Shown piece by piece: positions 23,195 through 36,366 of a stretch of 64,000 nt of DNA. Location of the stretch: positions 124,001-188,000 of the forward strand of contig JBAJFG010000066.1 of NCBI GenBank assembly GCA_037903475.1, read 5' to 3'. Position numbers and translations under genes: made by a program. The notes below the pieces were generated by a model. It had not been told where the DNA came from and ran no database searches. It saw only the letters and a program-made list of their open reading frames with translations. Source of the stretch: Ancylostoma caninum. Its lineage: Eukaryota > Nematoda > Chromadorea > Rhabditida > Ancylostomatidae. Numbering within the stretch: the stretch's first letter is position 1; each line of letters begins with the position of its first letter.

Positions 23195-23464
23195 AAACGA
23201 CCGTTTGTCGATGCGGAGGAGCAGAAAGCGGAAGCAGAGCAGGCAGAAGACAAGGAGAAAAACCAATCTGACAATGAGAATGCTGAAATCGTCGGAGCGA
23301 CGGCCAATGGGCGGAATAATCAGCATAATAAGCGACGTTCCGGCAATCTCCGGAGCCGTACAGACTCGATCAATGTTAATCAACGAGAAGTCGCAATTTC
23401 TAAAAAGCAAATAGGTGGAACCAGTCGCAGTTCGGCACCAACAGTACATGGTAGCAGCAGTATG
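23195..23464 (+). CDS. Candidate exon, acidic then basic/Ser-rich (unrecognised)
   Basis: One frame stays open for 90 codons and ends at a good donor (AGTATG|gtaagg, 23464/23465). The peptide is highly charged (EEQKAEAEQAEDKEKNQSDN) and then basic and Ser/Thr-rich (NKRRSGNLRSRTDS, GGTSRSSAPTVHGSSSM), a composition unlike random intergenic DNA. No strong acceptor or in-frame ATG is visible at the 5' side. The opposite strand has an overlapping hydrophobic ORF that is the mirror of the charged stretch. Function unknown; it could be a chance ORF. Confidence 0.22.
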
Positions 23465-23873
23465 GTAAGGGGACGGACGGGGTCGTCGCCGGACAGCGCG
23501 ACGAGGGCCGCCGGCGCGGCGACCGACCAGCCACAGGCCCCTCTCGGCGTCTGAAGGTCGTTCGCCGAGGTGTTCAATTAACCGCGATCCGCGCATCGAT
23601 TTCCCACTTTCCTATTCTGGACATGGCGACGCACGCATTCGGCTGCGTGCAGAGAACGTCTTCTGGCGAACGCGCATTTGAATGAGAATCCCAGTGCAAA
23701 CGATACGATGCGAGCGACGTGAGCTTTCAAGGGAAGGATACTAGGTGTGTCTGGCATCTGTAGACGAGGTATATCTCATAAATAGAAGTCGAGGACGATG
23801 ATCTCGGGTTCTGTCAAATTCCATTGCGAAAGAAGTTAAGAAACGCTCTTCAGTACATTGAAATGGTCCGGTT

Positions 23874-23930
23874 TAGCCTACTGACGACCGCGTGGGTCAC
23901 CAGTGAGCCGAACGTTTTTCCGCATGGTTC
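23874..23930 (+). mobile_element. Relic of the TTAA element end
   Basis: ctactgacgaccgcgtgg followed by gtcaccagtgagccga matches the left terminus of the TTAA element at 40425 (cactgacgaccgcgtgg, cacaccggtgagccgcg). No opposite end was found nearby, so this is a truncated copy. Confidence 0.6.
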
Positions 23931-26900
23931 ATTTTGGGAGGTCATCGTGCCTTAATGGTCCCAACGATTTTCTCAGGTGGTAACGTAAGAACACATACAA
24001 GTCTGTGTGGTTATGAAAATCTGTACTAAGCTCTTATAAAAATTTTGAGGCAGAGAAAGGTGTAGGAGTTTGAGAAAGTTTAGAAACCCGCGAGAAAGGA
24101 TGCGGTCATCAATGGATTAAACCCTCCTGTCACATAAATATAAAACCGTGGATGTGGCACAAAATGGATTTTGTATTCCTGATAAGATGTCGAGACTACG
24201 AAATGGTGTGATTCGAGGCAGTTAAACGGATGAGTGGGAAATGGTTCAGTGACCAGTCGCCTTTCCCCACCGTTACTATCACAAAGCAAAGTCTCTTTTT
24301 TCTATAATACATTGATTACTTCATGACTATTAGCAATAAAATATTACATATTAGTATAATCAACCTTCTGATCTCTAGCTCCAAATCTCGGGCAGTAGGA
24401 TTCGAGCAAAGGTCGTGATGCCAACTTCAAGCTAAAAAATGCCTAGTTACTCCTGCGGGCGTACCCTTCTATGACCCAAGCACTGCAGGGAAAGGGGAAT
24501 ACGGTTTATAACTTCTTTGGTGATGGACTTCAGCAGAAAGGGAGAACGGATTCGAGATCGGCACCTGTATTTCAAATTGTAGGAATTGTTCAATAGTTTC
24601 GAAAAGCCACAAACAACGAGGGTCCTTCTCTTGTTAGATGGGATGACGATAGGCAGCTAGCCCATAACTACAGAATGTAGTCTCTTTTCCTTCCTAAATG
24701 GGACAGCTGGAGGTCCCATTTTGTGATTTAAGGAATCCCAGGGCGCAGCACGGCAAGTCTTATCGAAGCGAACAGCTGGGGGGGGGGGGGGTGTCGGGGG
24801 CGGGTGTCCCACCGCTAAAACTACAATGCCACTGGACTAAAAAGGTCACAGGTGCAGAGGAAGTTTTCCCCGGCATAAAAAGTCCGCAACCAATGAGAAG
24901 GCAAATTTCTCGTGCACATTTTCCCGAGAGATGCCGGCGTCCCTAATGACAAAGGCCAAACTCCTAACAAGGTTCTGTTCAGCGAGGCGAAACAAATCAT
25001 TTTACCGAGCCGACGTGCCGAAGCAGAAAAGGAGCTGGAAGATTGAGTTTCTCGGACAGGAGCCAGAAACCGTCGGCAGCAGGTCGTCCACCGGCAGAGG
25101 TTGGTCCCTGGTTGAACAGAGCGGGTTTCAAGGGGTTTCGACGTAATTATCCCACTTCACTTTTTCTGCACTGTACATAATACGGCGCTCAGAACGTTCT
25201 TTGTCTGAGGACCGACTGCTGAAGGATAGTTTAGTTGGTGTCTCGTTGGAAGGAAGCATTCTTGGAACGTATTCTAACTAAAAGGAAGGATTACGATGGA
25301 AAATGGTCTGTATCTGCAGCATTAAAGAAATTCTTTTTCAACCGACAAAGCAATTTTCTCACGGCCAACTGAATTATTACGTTGTCCTGAAAATGTTAGC
25401 CACTTCCGTGCTCCAGCGCTTTTCAGAACGCATAATCAGCCCAAACCTAGACGTTTTACTACGAAATAATGATCAACATAACTGATGTTTTAGTGAAACA
25501 TTCCTAGAAAAAGTAAATTCAGAATCATGCGAGCCAAACCAAGGAGGAAGATGGAATTTTCAGTCCACTCAGATTCATATGGGTTTTCTCGAGCGGAATT
25601 TGGAAAAAGAAGGAAGGAAGAGGTTGGGTCAATTAGAGGTCCAATTTTGCACACCAGGTAAGCCCCACTTCCAACCTCCTCCCCCCCCCCCCCCCAGTTA
25701 AATTCCTATTCCACCACACCCTACCCGTTTTTTTAAATCAGTTTTATAAATTCAATGTTTCTGGCTCTGTGGTTACACCAGCAAACATATTCAGGGGCGC
25801 CTCGGATTATAAAAAAGAAAGGAAAAAACTGCACGAGCTTCGCTTTGTCATTTTTTAGAAATATCTTTAGATACTTGGATCACAAACCTTGTGCTATAGG
25901 TGACAACTACCTGCACTATTATTCCTATCAGTATATCGTTATTTTCACGATTTTGCTTCCAGACAGTTGGTCCCGTTTTTCATGAGGTGCTTAGTCTCAT
26001 GTGACGAACACTACACTCTCATGTATTCTCGACCCTCTCAAAATCAGCACTGTGGTTTCCCCATCGAGACATTAAACTTCTTCTGGAACAAACTCCAGAA
26101 ATGCCAGAATCATCACCGCCTCCACAAACTGTTCCGTTGTTTTGCGACTGACTTGACAGTTTTCACTTATGCATGGTTTTCGAGGCATACAAAAGCCAAA
26201 GCTGTCAGGCACCGAGTCAAGTACCAGAACAAACAGCGCAACGACCGTAACCTTCAAAAAACGCTCCTCTTGCGTAATGCGAATCGAGCGCGTCGTCGCT
26301 CGCTGTTTGGTTTCCGCGAAAGGGCTGCTATAACCCCCCCCCCCCCCCCAATGAGCAAAAATTCTAGCTGCACTTCAATGATCGAGCTTATAAAGACGAG
26401 ACCAAAGGTAGAACTGGCCGAATGGTGTATCAAGACAATGTGTGTTAGTTTTATTAACAGTAATTCTCCTTAATATGTACTACAGTGATATATTAATAAA
26501 GCTAAACCTCGAATTACCCAGAGCAATACAAAATATCTCTGGCCTTGGTTTCGTGAACACATAACTTAAAGAAACCACGCTAGCAAACCAACCTTGACAT
26601 TCTGCGCTTCCTAACTCTACATTCTCCGTTAGATTGCCACTCGTTTTAGCCAGTGGTTAGCTTTTCATAAACCCTAGCCCTGGGAGAAGAGAAAAGAATG
26701 GCTGCGGGGCGTTCTCATCTTGGACCATCCTGATTTCCACATTGTGTCCCAAACTGAATTGCCCGGTCTCTAATGGGTTCCCGAGTTTAACTTCTTTTAT
26801 TTTTTTTTTCAAATTTTATCAGGTTTTTCCGACCTCAAATGGCACTGCCACGGATTGCACTGCTAATAGCGGCGAATTTCGGAGGGGGGATGTGAAAATA

Positions 26901-29882
26901 GTAGAATGATTATTCTCCGTTTTTTCACGAAAACCGTTCCATAACAAGAACAAAAACGACCTGTCTTCTTGTATTTTCAGCTCAAGGATTCGATATTTTT
27001 ACAAAATTTCATACAATGAAATAATGATCAATCAGAATGGATCCATTGCATACAAATGCGATTATGATTACAATAACATCATTAGCACTCTTCTGTCCCT
27101 ATGCAGGCGGTTTCTAGGACAGATTCCGGAAAAGGTCCACTGAGATCCATCACTGCGCGTTCTGTGAAGTTTCGCCGGTTTCTGAGTATGGCCTCATTTC
27201 GTTTTCTTGCCATTGGGACAATCAAATTAGGTTCGTTAGCTGGGCCCTACCTTTTAGAAGAGAGCTCTGCAAGTCTTTTTGACAGATGTTGCAACTACCT
27301 GCACAATTATTCTGCCAGGAATCGTTGTCCAAGATAGCCGGGAGTGAAAATAACGCGGGAAAGACATAAAAGAAACGTGCTACCATTGCAGATGGAGGAG
27401 AGAAAGGGAACCAATATCATAATGGTACGCAACTATCACGGCATGTGAAACAAACTATAAATCCCGGCTGATCCTTGCATTTGCAGGAAGGAATCGCGGA
27501 TCTCGTCTAAATTTCAGGTAGATCCCCAGTAAAACTAGCGCATCCCCGAACATTCCAGATCGTTTCCGTTATTTTCCTACCATACTCATTACACTCCTTT
27601 CTAGAATCAAGGCGGAAGCCTTCTGTTGAGAATCACCAGAAATTTATGTTCGATTGACGGAAGCTTCTTGCAAAGATCCATCACTATTTATTACCCAGAC
27701 ACTGACGCGTAACGAAACCATGATAAATGAATGGGAAAGCCTCACTTATGGTTCTATAGCTCCATCCCATGGATGATGCTCCGATATAAGAGTGTTCGAG
27801 TGGGTCACATCCACAAGCCTCGCTACACCACGAGACCGACCGAGAACGAGAACACTGACGTCATTAAATCGTGTGGATGCGCAGACAACCATAGTGAAAA
27901 AACGCAAACGATGCGGGTCCAGGCTACTGCAACATCCCAATCACTTTCGAATTACTGCATGAAAAATACTAAAACTCAATGTGCCAGCAAAAACATTCAG
28001 GAGCGCTTCGGTTCATAGAAAAAAGGGAAAAATCATAGGCACTTTGCCTTGCTAATTTTCAAAAATTCGCATGGATACTGGGATTAGTATAAATTTGGGT
28101 TGAAAATAATTCAGTACCACTGCATTATACAACGTAATAGGCAAAAAAACTGAAAGGTGATGGACAACATCAGGTGCAAGGCTCACTTCTGATGAGCTTT
28201 ATGAGCCTTGCTAAGTCATCACATTAGTGGCAGAGCTCACGAACTTTCTAGAGTTTAAACGGTGACCTATTCGCCTTTCTGATGTCGAGGATTTGAAGAA
28301 GAAAATGGGTATACGAGTTGTCGAGTAAGGTGTCAGAGTCAGGGATGCCTGGTAATGGTAAGAATACCAAGATTTTCCTCTAAAAACTAGTTCACTCTAA
28401 ATGACCGAGAAATCCAGAAACAAACTGGAAACATCCATGAATTGCATCACAAGGAATTTCTGGATCATCTCAGCTTTTCAGGACACACAAGAAGATTTCA
28501 TAAAGGTGTAGGTGTGTTTGGGTGAACCCATGACGCGCGAAGTGTCGTGTCTGCAGCTGGGCGCGTAAGTACGAACGAACCGCTGATGCAACCTTGACAA
28601 CAGGGCTAATGTTGACCGAGGAAAAAAGCTCTCGAATTGCTGAGCGCAAACTGACATGTCATCATAGCCGAATGACACACGAGGAACCTTTAATGTGACA
28701 TTTGTTTGCACTTTTCTTCCCACACGCCTTTCCCGGGGAGCGGCAATGATCCCAGCAACGACGCCAAACAAACTCGCTGTGCGCCGGCGTAAGAAGCGTC
28801 CGGCTGGAGGTAAAGTCGGACGGGCGGCTCCCGCAAAAACCAAATCTCATAACGGGAAACAGAGGAATTCTATTAGCAGCGGGCGATGGGCGTGATTGAG
28901 GGGGCGCCGCGCACTGTGGCGGGCGCGTCGGAACAAATTCACCTCCACGGGGCGCCGGACCGCCCCCGGGCGCTAATTGACTTCATAACTTGTTTCTTAC
29001 AAACTCGCAGAGCACACTGCCTCCTTCGTGGATCGGCAGGCTACGGCCGTGTCTCCGCTCCGGCCACTAATGGGTGAAGGAGCCGAGGCAGGCACAACCT
29101 CCGAAAAACTTACTTAGTAGTGCTCAGCAAGAGCCAAGAAGTGGCTAGCGCAAAAACACCTATGAGCGGCACGGCCAAACATCAGGGGCGGGCTCGTTCT
29201 GGGCGGACCTATACGCCCAGGTGAACAGAATACAATATATTTACGCTTGGCAAGAAAACTTTGCTGGTTTTGAACCCGAATATGGATCTCTCTATCCACA
29301 GCGTTATTCCATGTAATTCATCTATGTAATTGCCCTTTTTTCAGCTTAAATGCGGAGTACTGGATAAGGCAAGCTCCATTTGATGGCGGATCAGCTGTTG
29401 GATTGCTGTGAAACAGATGAAGAGCTACAGTAAAACTCTCGAACACACACGTACGTATTCGCTCCTCGTGTCGTTGACTGGTAAATTTTCATTTTATTGG
29501 GCTTTTATTCTCTTTTATATTTCTATTGTGTGGCGCCATACACATGCCATACCACCATACAGAGCTGAGAGTCATGAAAAGCTAACCAAGTGAACCAACT
29601 AAAGTTATTCTATTGATGGTTACTGATGGTTTGGCTGATAGTATACGTGAAGTTAACTAATTTACTCATTTTCATGCGCGGGAATGCGAGCCATACATCT
29701 GTTACGAGCACTAAAGTAAACGATCAAGCAAAAGAAAGCAAGGAAAAGGCCACAAAAGGCGTATCAGCAATGAAGAGCTAGGGGGCATTCAAATCCTTAA
29801 CTGAACTCAATGTCAACGTACGTGTTTAAAAGACAAAAAGCCAGTTAGTGGTTAATGTTGATTGTCAACACGTTCGCAACAA

Positions 29883-29957
29883 CGTGCACGACCGGTCGTG
29901 CACGCGGTGTCTGTCGCGTGGGATCGCGTGCACGACCGCTCGAGCACGCCCTATTCA
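29883..29957. repeat. 22-bp perfect palindrome and related copies
   Basis: 29883-29904 (cgtgcacgaccggtcgtgca plus cg) reads the same on both strands. Variant half-sites follow at about 29927-29950 (gtgcacgaccgctcgagcac), at about 30264-30285, and a weaker one at 15650-15690. The motif family GTGCACGACCGGTCGAGCAC is dispersed; function unknown. Confidence 0.7.
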
Positions 29958-32534
29958 ATGTCCTATCTTGGTAAAGCGTTCTTATTTAGCTAATTCTTAT
30001 GTAGTAATGTATTAACAGGCATACGAGTTTTCTATACACGCAGTGGGCAAAGCAGAAATTTTCTCGAACTTTTTCACTGGTATTTCCAACTGGAACAGCT
30101 AAAAGATCAATAAACTTTTGAAAAAAAATATGGCAGTAATGAAACAACAGACAACAAATATGGGAGAGGATTCTTAAGAATTATGATGGGAAATATGTAT
30201 AATTTTCATGAAAGAAGTTGGCGTTCTACATTGAAGGGAAAATCACTACCCCGTAGGACCATGTGCACGACCGGTCGAGCACGGGCCCCAAACTAAAAGC
30301 GCGCGTGCTCCACACGGCGGTACGCTCAAAATTGGCTCTGTCGCGGACGTGTTAATATGCAGAAAGCCAAAGATTGTTCGCTACCTGACATGTCTCAGTT
30401 GTGCATCCATGAATCCTAGCCAGGTAACTCCAGTGACCGAGCCCTTCGGGCACGCGCTTTCCCACCTGTTTGGACACGTTAGCATAGGTAGGAGGAAGTA
30501 TAGGAGGAGGTAGGAAGAGAGAGAAAGAGCGGCGATGTCAGTGAAATAAGCGTGTGCGCAGACAATCAGAGTGCCATACTGCAGCGCGTGCTGCTCGCAC
30601 AGATCCCTGAAGTCTTCCTATATCCTTCAATGCGAATTTCCTGATTGGATGGAATTGAATGGGAAGCATTCCGAAGGTAGCAGATAAACCCCTGAAATCA
30701 CGCAGGTGATCAAGCAAATGCTTCAATTACGCATTTCTTTCTTTGCATTTTGGGCAACACGTGATGAGAGGAAAACAAGGATTATCTACTTCTACGCGCA
30801 ATTTCAGGAAAGTCAGGTAGCTTCTAGTAATACGATTTATAATAGTAAATTGCGAGTTCCTCAGGAATACGTGGGTTTTAGAGGAAGAACTTCGTATTAT
30901 CAGTGTACCCCAAAAACAAGGGGACCAAATTCTTCTAGAAAACACCCTTTCTGGTCCTCAATTGATAGAAACTCGAGCGGAGACGTGCAAACAGAGAAGT
31001 CTTCTGTTGTTGAGGAATACGTAGCTTTTATCAGGAAGAGGCGCGGCAGAATGTGCTGAAAGACCATCGCTAAATGAGGCGCAAGCGCCATGGAAACCAT
31101 ACATCCGAAATTGTACCAATCTGTGAAAAAGTGGGCCTACGGTCGATGGCGGTAGCAGCCATCAATTATTCCAACATGATCGGCCGCATGTTTGTCCCCA
31201 CAAAGCACTTAACGCCAGGATGGCGATTAATCCCCGAATGCCCACAAAGCGATGGGACACGCTCTGGATTAGCGCTTTTCACGGAGTGGTGGACACATTT
31301 TTCGAATAATCGTCGCAGGTTTGAAGAGTGGAGCGTTGCAGCGTCGTTAGCGGGCTACACAAGGGGGTTAGGCACGGCTTTAAATCTAAAACAACTACGC
31401 TACCTGGTACGCCATGCAAAACTTGGCGGGAGTAGTGTGGAGTACGTACATAGAGCAACTAGACAGCTATAACCTGAACAAAATGGGACCGATCAATGTA
31501 ATTGAAGTTAACCATTTTGAGGCTAAACTGATAACTAATATTGTGACTCGAAATAATATCTAGTGTTTCAAAAAATTAACTGGAGATCGGTGGCCCTGCA
31601 GCCAACGTTTCATTTTCTCTGAGCCTGTGTTGCTTTTTCTTATTCAAGGTTTGTGACATTTTCCACCAGCTTAGCTTCTGGTCAGAATGGCACTGTAAGA
31701 CAGAGAATTTGTCTCGAAGTATGTTCGCCTCGTATACTCATGTCAGATGAAAGTAAAGGTTGTTGGGATAATGTGGTTAAATATATTATACACATCTTTG
31801 CATTGTTTCCATGTTGGTCCTGGGTTGCGAACGTTACGAACATTTCGACTTATTCGGGATAAAGTATTCCTTTTTGACTCTAATACCGTATTCAGTCCCA
31901 AGTACATATTTTAGCGGCGTTAAAATTGGCCTAAAACCTCAAATAACTCTGCTTTTAATTGCAACACCATCCCTCCGATCCTTTGCCCTCGGTGTTCGTA
32001 GAATTTTCTGGAGAGTTATATCCCTACGCTGCCTCGGAATCCCACGCCTACCACATGAGCGCTATTTTTGGAGACTTCTAAGAGCCCTTGGCATGAAATG
32101 CTCCGCAGAAAGCTTTCAAAACTGGGTAATCTTCTTATCTTCCGTGGAGCAGAAGTTCCTCGGAAGGTATGATAAGGGTCTGGCTCTTGAGAATATATTC
32201 ACACAAAGCATCTTGCAAGGTTCAAGGACCGGAAATGTTGTGGAATGTGGATTGCAACAGCGCACCTATCGATAAAAAGTGTTTGAAAACTTCCTTTGAG
32301 ATGCAGCCGTTGAAAAGAAAACGGAAAAACCGCGATTGTTGTAGAGAAAAACACGAGAGGCTACGAATGTTGCGAGTGCATTATTAGCTCAGGCAGTTAC
32401 CGCAGACCAACGGAGCCAGACGAGGACGGGATGAGGGGCGAAGGACGTCTAGCCGCAGATCGCTTCGGGAAGCAGGGATCGTCGGCGAAACGATCGCACA
32501 GAACACGAACAGAAGAAAGCATGCACTACGTGGT

Positions 32535-32865
32535 TCACGTTAACAGTGCATCATCTCGGAACGATCGATAACGGCAATGAGTAATTCGGAACGCCGGCGC
32601 TGACGGCGACGGCGGCGCACCGCAGAAGCGCGGCGACGTACGGCCGTCCGACGCCGCTCCGAGCGACGAACGCCGTCCGCCGGCTGGGCAGCGAGGTGGC
32701 AGCGGTGGCCGCACTGTTTGCTCTGTGTCTCCGATAGCCGAACACTCGACGGCGTCCCCCGGCGACGCGAACGCCCCGTACGGGAACTTCTGCAGGTGAA
32801 ACTCGCCGTGTTCCTCCCTAGAACCGGCGTGAGACTGCCGCCTACTCGGAGTGTTGACATGCCAG
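32535..32865 (-). CDS. Candidate 3' exon, Pro/Ser-rich with strong G/C-ending codons
   Basis: After an AG acceptor (ccgaatttcag|C, 32866/32865) the frame is open for 109 codons to TGA at 32535. Most codons end in G or C while the flanks are A/T-rich, matching the codon style of the DLG5-like coiled-coil exons. Peptide pieces include TPSRRQSHAGSREEHGEFHL and TVRPPLPPRCPAGG; it looks like a disordered C-terminal tail. No upstream exon of the same gene was identified and the protein is not recognised. A donor within the last codons (TTAAC|gtgaac) is an alternative to the stop. Confidence 0.35.
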
Positions 32866-33096
32866 CTGAAATTCGGACTAGGTAGCTTTTTCAAGTGTTG
32901 ACATCGAATTTTCTGTAATTCGGAGGAGAACAAAAGATGTCTCGTCAACAATGCCACTCTCACCTGCATGCCGAAATCAACCACCATGGCACACAGAGGC
33001 TATCCAATGCTGGACTCAGGTTTGTCCAGCACGGCCAAATTTGTCTCGCCAAACTTATTCTGCCAGAAGAAACGCCACAAGAATTTACTTCAATTA

Positions 33097-33959
33097 TTAG
33101 GGTGTAAAATTATAAATGCGCGCAAACTTTTTCGTCTCTATCGGCGTGTTCTTGAAGGCATACGCTCAACTTTCTAGACTAGCGTGAAGAGCAATTTCTT
33201 GCGCATTTATTGGTATATGAGCTGGTTGGGAAAACTCAATTTGGTTTAAAAAAAATTTGAAAGGCTGCTGACTAGAGTGGTGTGGTTATGGTGGAAACCA
33301 CCATCTAACAAGATTAATACCGATTGCGAGAGGGGCATGTTACGAAAGCAATCGCAAAAAATGGCTGCGGTGGGTCAAAAGAGAGCAACGCCATACAGCT
33401 CCAAACATGGTTACCCACGTACCGAAGAAGACGTTGTCTTCATAGTAAAATATGAGAGGAGAGAGCTGATGTGAGTGGCTAAGTTCCATGCAGACCGCTA
33501 CGGCACATCTCTGTCTTCAACATTTAGGCCACATAAGTCAGCCAGTTCACCATCATCTTGTCAGAACACCTATTAAAAGAAAATGGTCACAACCTGACCC
33601 ATGCGAAGGCGTGGAAAAATATCCAACAAAAACCTGGAGAAGTAAGTTGGAAAGTCCTGTCTCAGCCGGCAGGTAGCCACGACTCCCCACTATCAGACCA
33701 CATGTTACTTCTGGCTAGGAATCTTTCCTCGTGAAGAAAAATTTCAAAGAGCGCGAAAAAAGTGGGGGTTCGGATGAGCGGCTGTTTTGACTCACAGCGC
33801 AGTGATTTTCCTAAGAGGGAACCTCATTTCCTGCAAGGAGGATGCGGAAGGGTAGTTGAGAGTAACTGTACGTACCATTTTGATTGAGGCGTTCTGCTAT
33901 CGTTTTTAGAGCAAATTTTGTTCCGCGCGGAAACGCGCATCCATAGTTTTACACCCTAA
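33097..33959. mobile_element. 863-bp TA-flanked inverted-repeat element (mariner-type ends)
   Basis: Termini TTAGGGTGTAAAAtTAT at 33097 and the reverse complement ending at 33959 agree over about 30 bp with few differences. TA lies on both sides (33095-33096, 33960-33961). The ends resemble those of the 4434 mariner, but no transposase motif was found, so it is probably non-autonomous or decayed. Confidence 0.7.
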
Positions 33960-34436
33960 TAATTAGCCAACTAATTTAGTCTTACAAGGGAACGATACTT
34001 GGTCAATGTGATCATTCATATAAAGGTTTACATTTTCTTATGCAGTTTGCTTTCTCAGTTCTGATTTCGGATCCGTTTCCAAAATGGGCCAGTCTCCCCT
34101 CTATGATGAGTTTTACAAAATTTTGGCATTGCGAACATAACTGTTGTTATTTCTGAACAGTGTGTATTGTTATTCGGCAGATTTCGAACCTGTGACTGTC
34201 TGTCTGAAGAACAAGATATTTATCTTTGCGCTAAGAGACCGCCTTGTACACCAATCTTAGGAACTGCACATTAACATCAAAAATGGGTCATAGAGAGGAA
34301 TTTGGCCGATTTTGAAATCAGCGTCGCAAGCTGCGCTTTGCAGTATACACCTTGCCATTAACGACCACACTGACTAAGTATCCTTCTCTAATTGGGCTAC
34401 TTAAATTCTTCCACACCTAGTCAACTCCGATAAGTA

Positions 34437-35139
34437 TTAGGTGTCAACATAAGTCCTTGCACTTCTTTTCGGACGCAGTTTTCTCCACCTATTGGTCATC
34501 TTTCAGGTACAAATCATATACGATTCAAAGCGCTATTCTTCCTCCACAAGGATGGTGGGAACAGTTTTTCTAAAAGCGATGTTTGTGTGTTTTAGGTCTA
34601 CAAAGTGGACCAGAGAAGGGCCATCAAAACTGGAAAATTGACAGGTGCTAAGTATGAGAGGGACGATTCGCTTGAAATGACCGATCATCAGCGATTTTCT
34701 ACGACCAAAGAAGACATTTTTGGTCTCGGTGAAACCAACCACTTCGATCGAACAAACTTCATACACGAGGACCCGAAAATCAGACCCCATTTCTAAAAAT
34801 TGTCAAACTGCCCCTCCAACAGCTCCACTGATAATGCTCTTCCGCATTTATATTCTAAGTTTTTATATTCTATGTTTACATGCCCAAACAGCATGGAATG
34901 GTTTTTGATCCCTACTGGATACAAGGAGGAGATTAGGTTTATCCTCGATTTGGCGTTTTTCTTCTTAGGCTTAGAAATTAAGTAACTCAAGAGTCTCAAG
35001 AGTTTTGTGAAAACGCTTGATGACTGGATTGTAGAGGAAGGAAGGCGCTTGCAGAAGGTATAGTGCACGTTAGAGGAAAATGGCAGTGGGGCGGAAAAAT
35101 CGCAACTAAAAAAGTGCAAGGGCTTGTGTTAACACCTAA
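34437..35139. mobile_element. 703-bp TA-flanked inverted-repeat element (mariner-type ends)
   Basis: Ends TTAGGTGT(c/t)AACA(t/c)AAG(t/c)C and CTTGCACTT match as inverted repeats over about 35 bp, with TA at 34435-34436 and 35140-35141. The inner sequence has no clear transposase. It lies only 478 bp from the previous element. Confidence 0.75.
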
Positions 35140-35364
35140 TAGGAACGACGTTTGAACAAATATCCCTTGGCAGAAAGGCGTATCCTGTGACTGACAAACA
35201 AGAAGTCAGCGCTGGGAAATTTACTGTGCAGGAATTTAGGCACGAAGCTTACCTAACACTGAGCGGTTCATTACGAATTTTAGCCACTATGGAGCAATTC
35301 AGTGACAAAACTACAGTAACGGGTCATTCTCCCATAGAGACAAAGGGGACGTAGCCGGCACTGC

Positions 35365-35470
35365 AGCCAGGGTTGTGCGGAATTTTCTGTTTTCCGTTTC
35401 ACGCCTTCCGTTTCCGCCCATTTCTGGCCTTCCGTTTTACGTTTTACGTTTTACGGGATTTAAAATTTTA
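35365..35470 (+). mobile_element. Possible hAT end followed by TTTTACG-type repeats
   Basis: cagggttgtgcggaattttc begins with the CAGGGTTG form typical of hAT termini. It is followed by ttccgttt and ttttacg repeats (35425-35460). The other end was not found. Confidence 0.3.
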
Positions 35471-35932
35471 CTTCCGCACATGCCTGATTGCAGCGTTTAC
35501 GGCCAGGAAGCAAGAACAGATCCACCAAACTAAGCATACTGAAATACCACTTGGAGGACACTCGATTAAGAGGTAGTAATATTCGAATGAGAGGAGTAGG
35601 GAACATTCATATCCCATATACTAATTTGCAGCAACTTAGCACGCTCTAGAAATGAACTTCCTGGCATCCTTCATGAGCTTCGTCACAGGACCACGCAAAA
35701 GGTTGCGGTTCAACCTCTCCCCTATATATCTTTCACGTGGTTTTCGAACTATCAAAAGTTATGGAGTTTTTGGGCAAGCCCTCTTCTCATGTATCGCCAA
35801 AACTTATTAACCCCATTGATTGAGATTTAGGCGATTGGTTGGTCACTCATCGGAGCTATTAGGTCCTAAAATTTATTCACGCCCTAGTCCTTAACTAAAC
35901 GTGAAGTGCTGCCCTCGCAAAATATCTGGCAA

Positions 35933-36360
35933 CCGAGCCAGAGCGCCGCTTCGCGGCGCTCTGACTCGGACCCGTGTGCCACGTTACCTCAGGGCTAGGT
36001 AAACTCTGAAAAAAAAAACTACCCCGAGCCAGAGCGCCGCTTCGCGGCGCTCTAACTCGGACCCGTGTGCCACGTTACCTCAGGGCTAGGTAAACTCTGA
36101 AAAAAAAAACTACCCCGAGCCAGAGCGCCGCTTCGCGGCTGACTCGGACCCGTGTGCCACGTTACCTCAGGGCTAGGTAAACTCTGAAAAAAAAAACTAC
36201 CCCGAGCCAGAGCGCCGCTTCGCGGCGCTCTGACTCGGACCCGTGTGCCACGTTACCTCAGGGCTAGGTAAACTCTGAAAAAAAAAAAACTACCCCGAGC
36301 CAGAGCGCCGCTTCGCGGCGCTCTGACTCGGACCCGTGTGCCACGTTACCTCAGGGGGTA
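35933..36360. repeat. 91-bp tandem repeat, five copies, hairpin in nearly every unit
   Basis: Copies start at 35935, 36026, 36117, 36204 and 36297. Each unit is gagccagagcgccgc-ttc-gcggcgctctgactcgg, then cccgtgtgccacgttacctc, then an A-tract of 9-12. The first part folds into a 10-bp GC stem with a 3-base loop, extended by ccgag/ctcgg. The third copy has lost part of one arm, and the fourth intervening A-tract is longer. The high identity suggests recent amplification. Confidence 0.95.
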
Positions 36361-36366
36361 AACTCA

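Larger units (their letters stand above)
22649..32534. other. Large intergenic region with few landmarks
   Basis: Apart from the candidate exon at 23.2 kb I find no gene. It holds G/C tracts (24778, 25681, 26334), a piggyBac-end relic at about 23876-23925, a GC-rich block (28730-29080) of unknown meaning, and a palindrome cluster (29883-30300). Open stretches up to 168 codons (for example 25967-26473) and 132 codons (31074-31472) have no splice or domain support. Confidence 0.4.

Noticed and set aside
26072..26257. Secreted Cys-containing peptide on the minus strand
   Set aside because: It is hydrophobic at the start and has Cys residues, but there is no ATG (TTG start) and no supported exon partners.
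31074..31472. 132-codon plus-strand ORF as a gene
   Set aside because: An open frame of this length is expected by chance several times in 64 kb and six frames; no motif, signal peptide or splice support.
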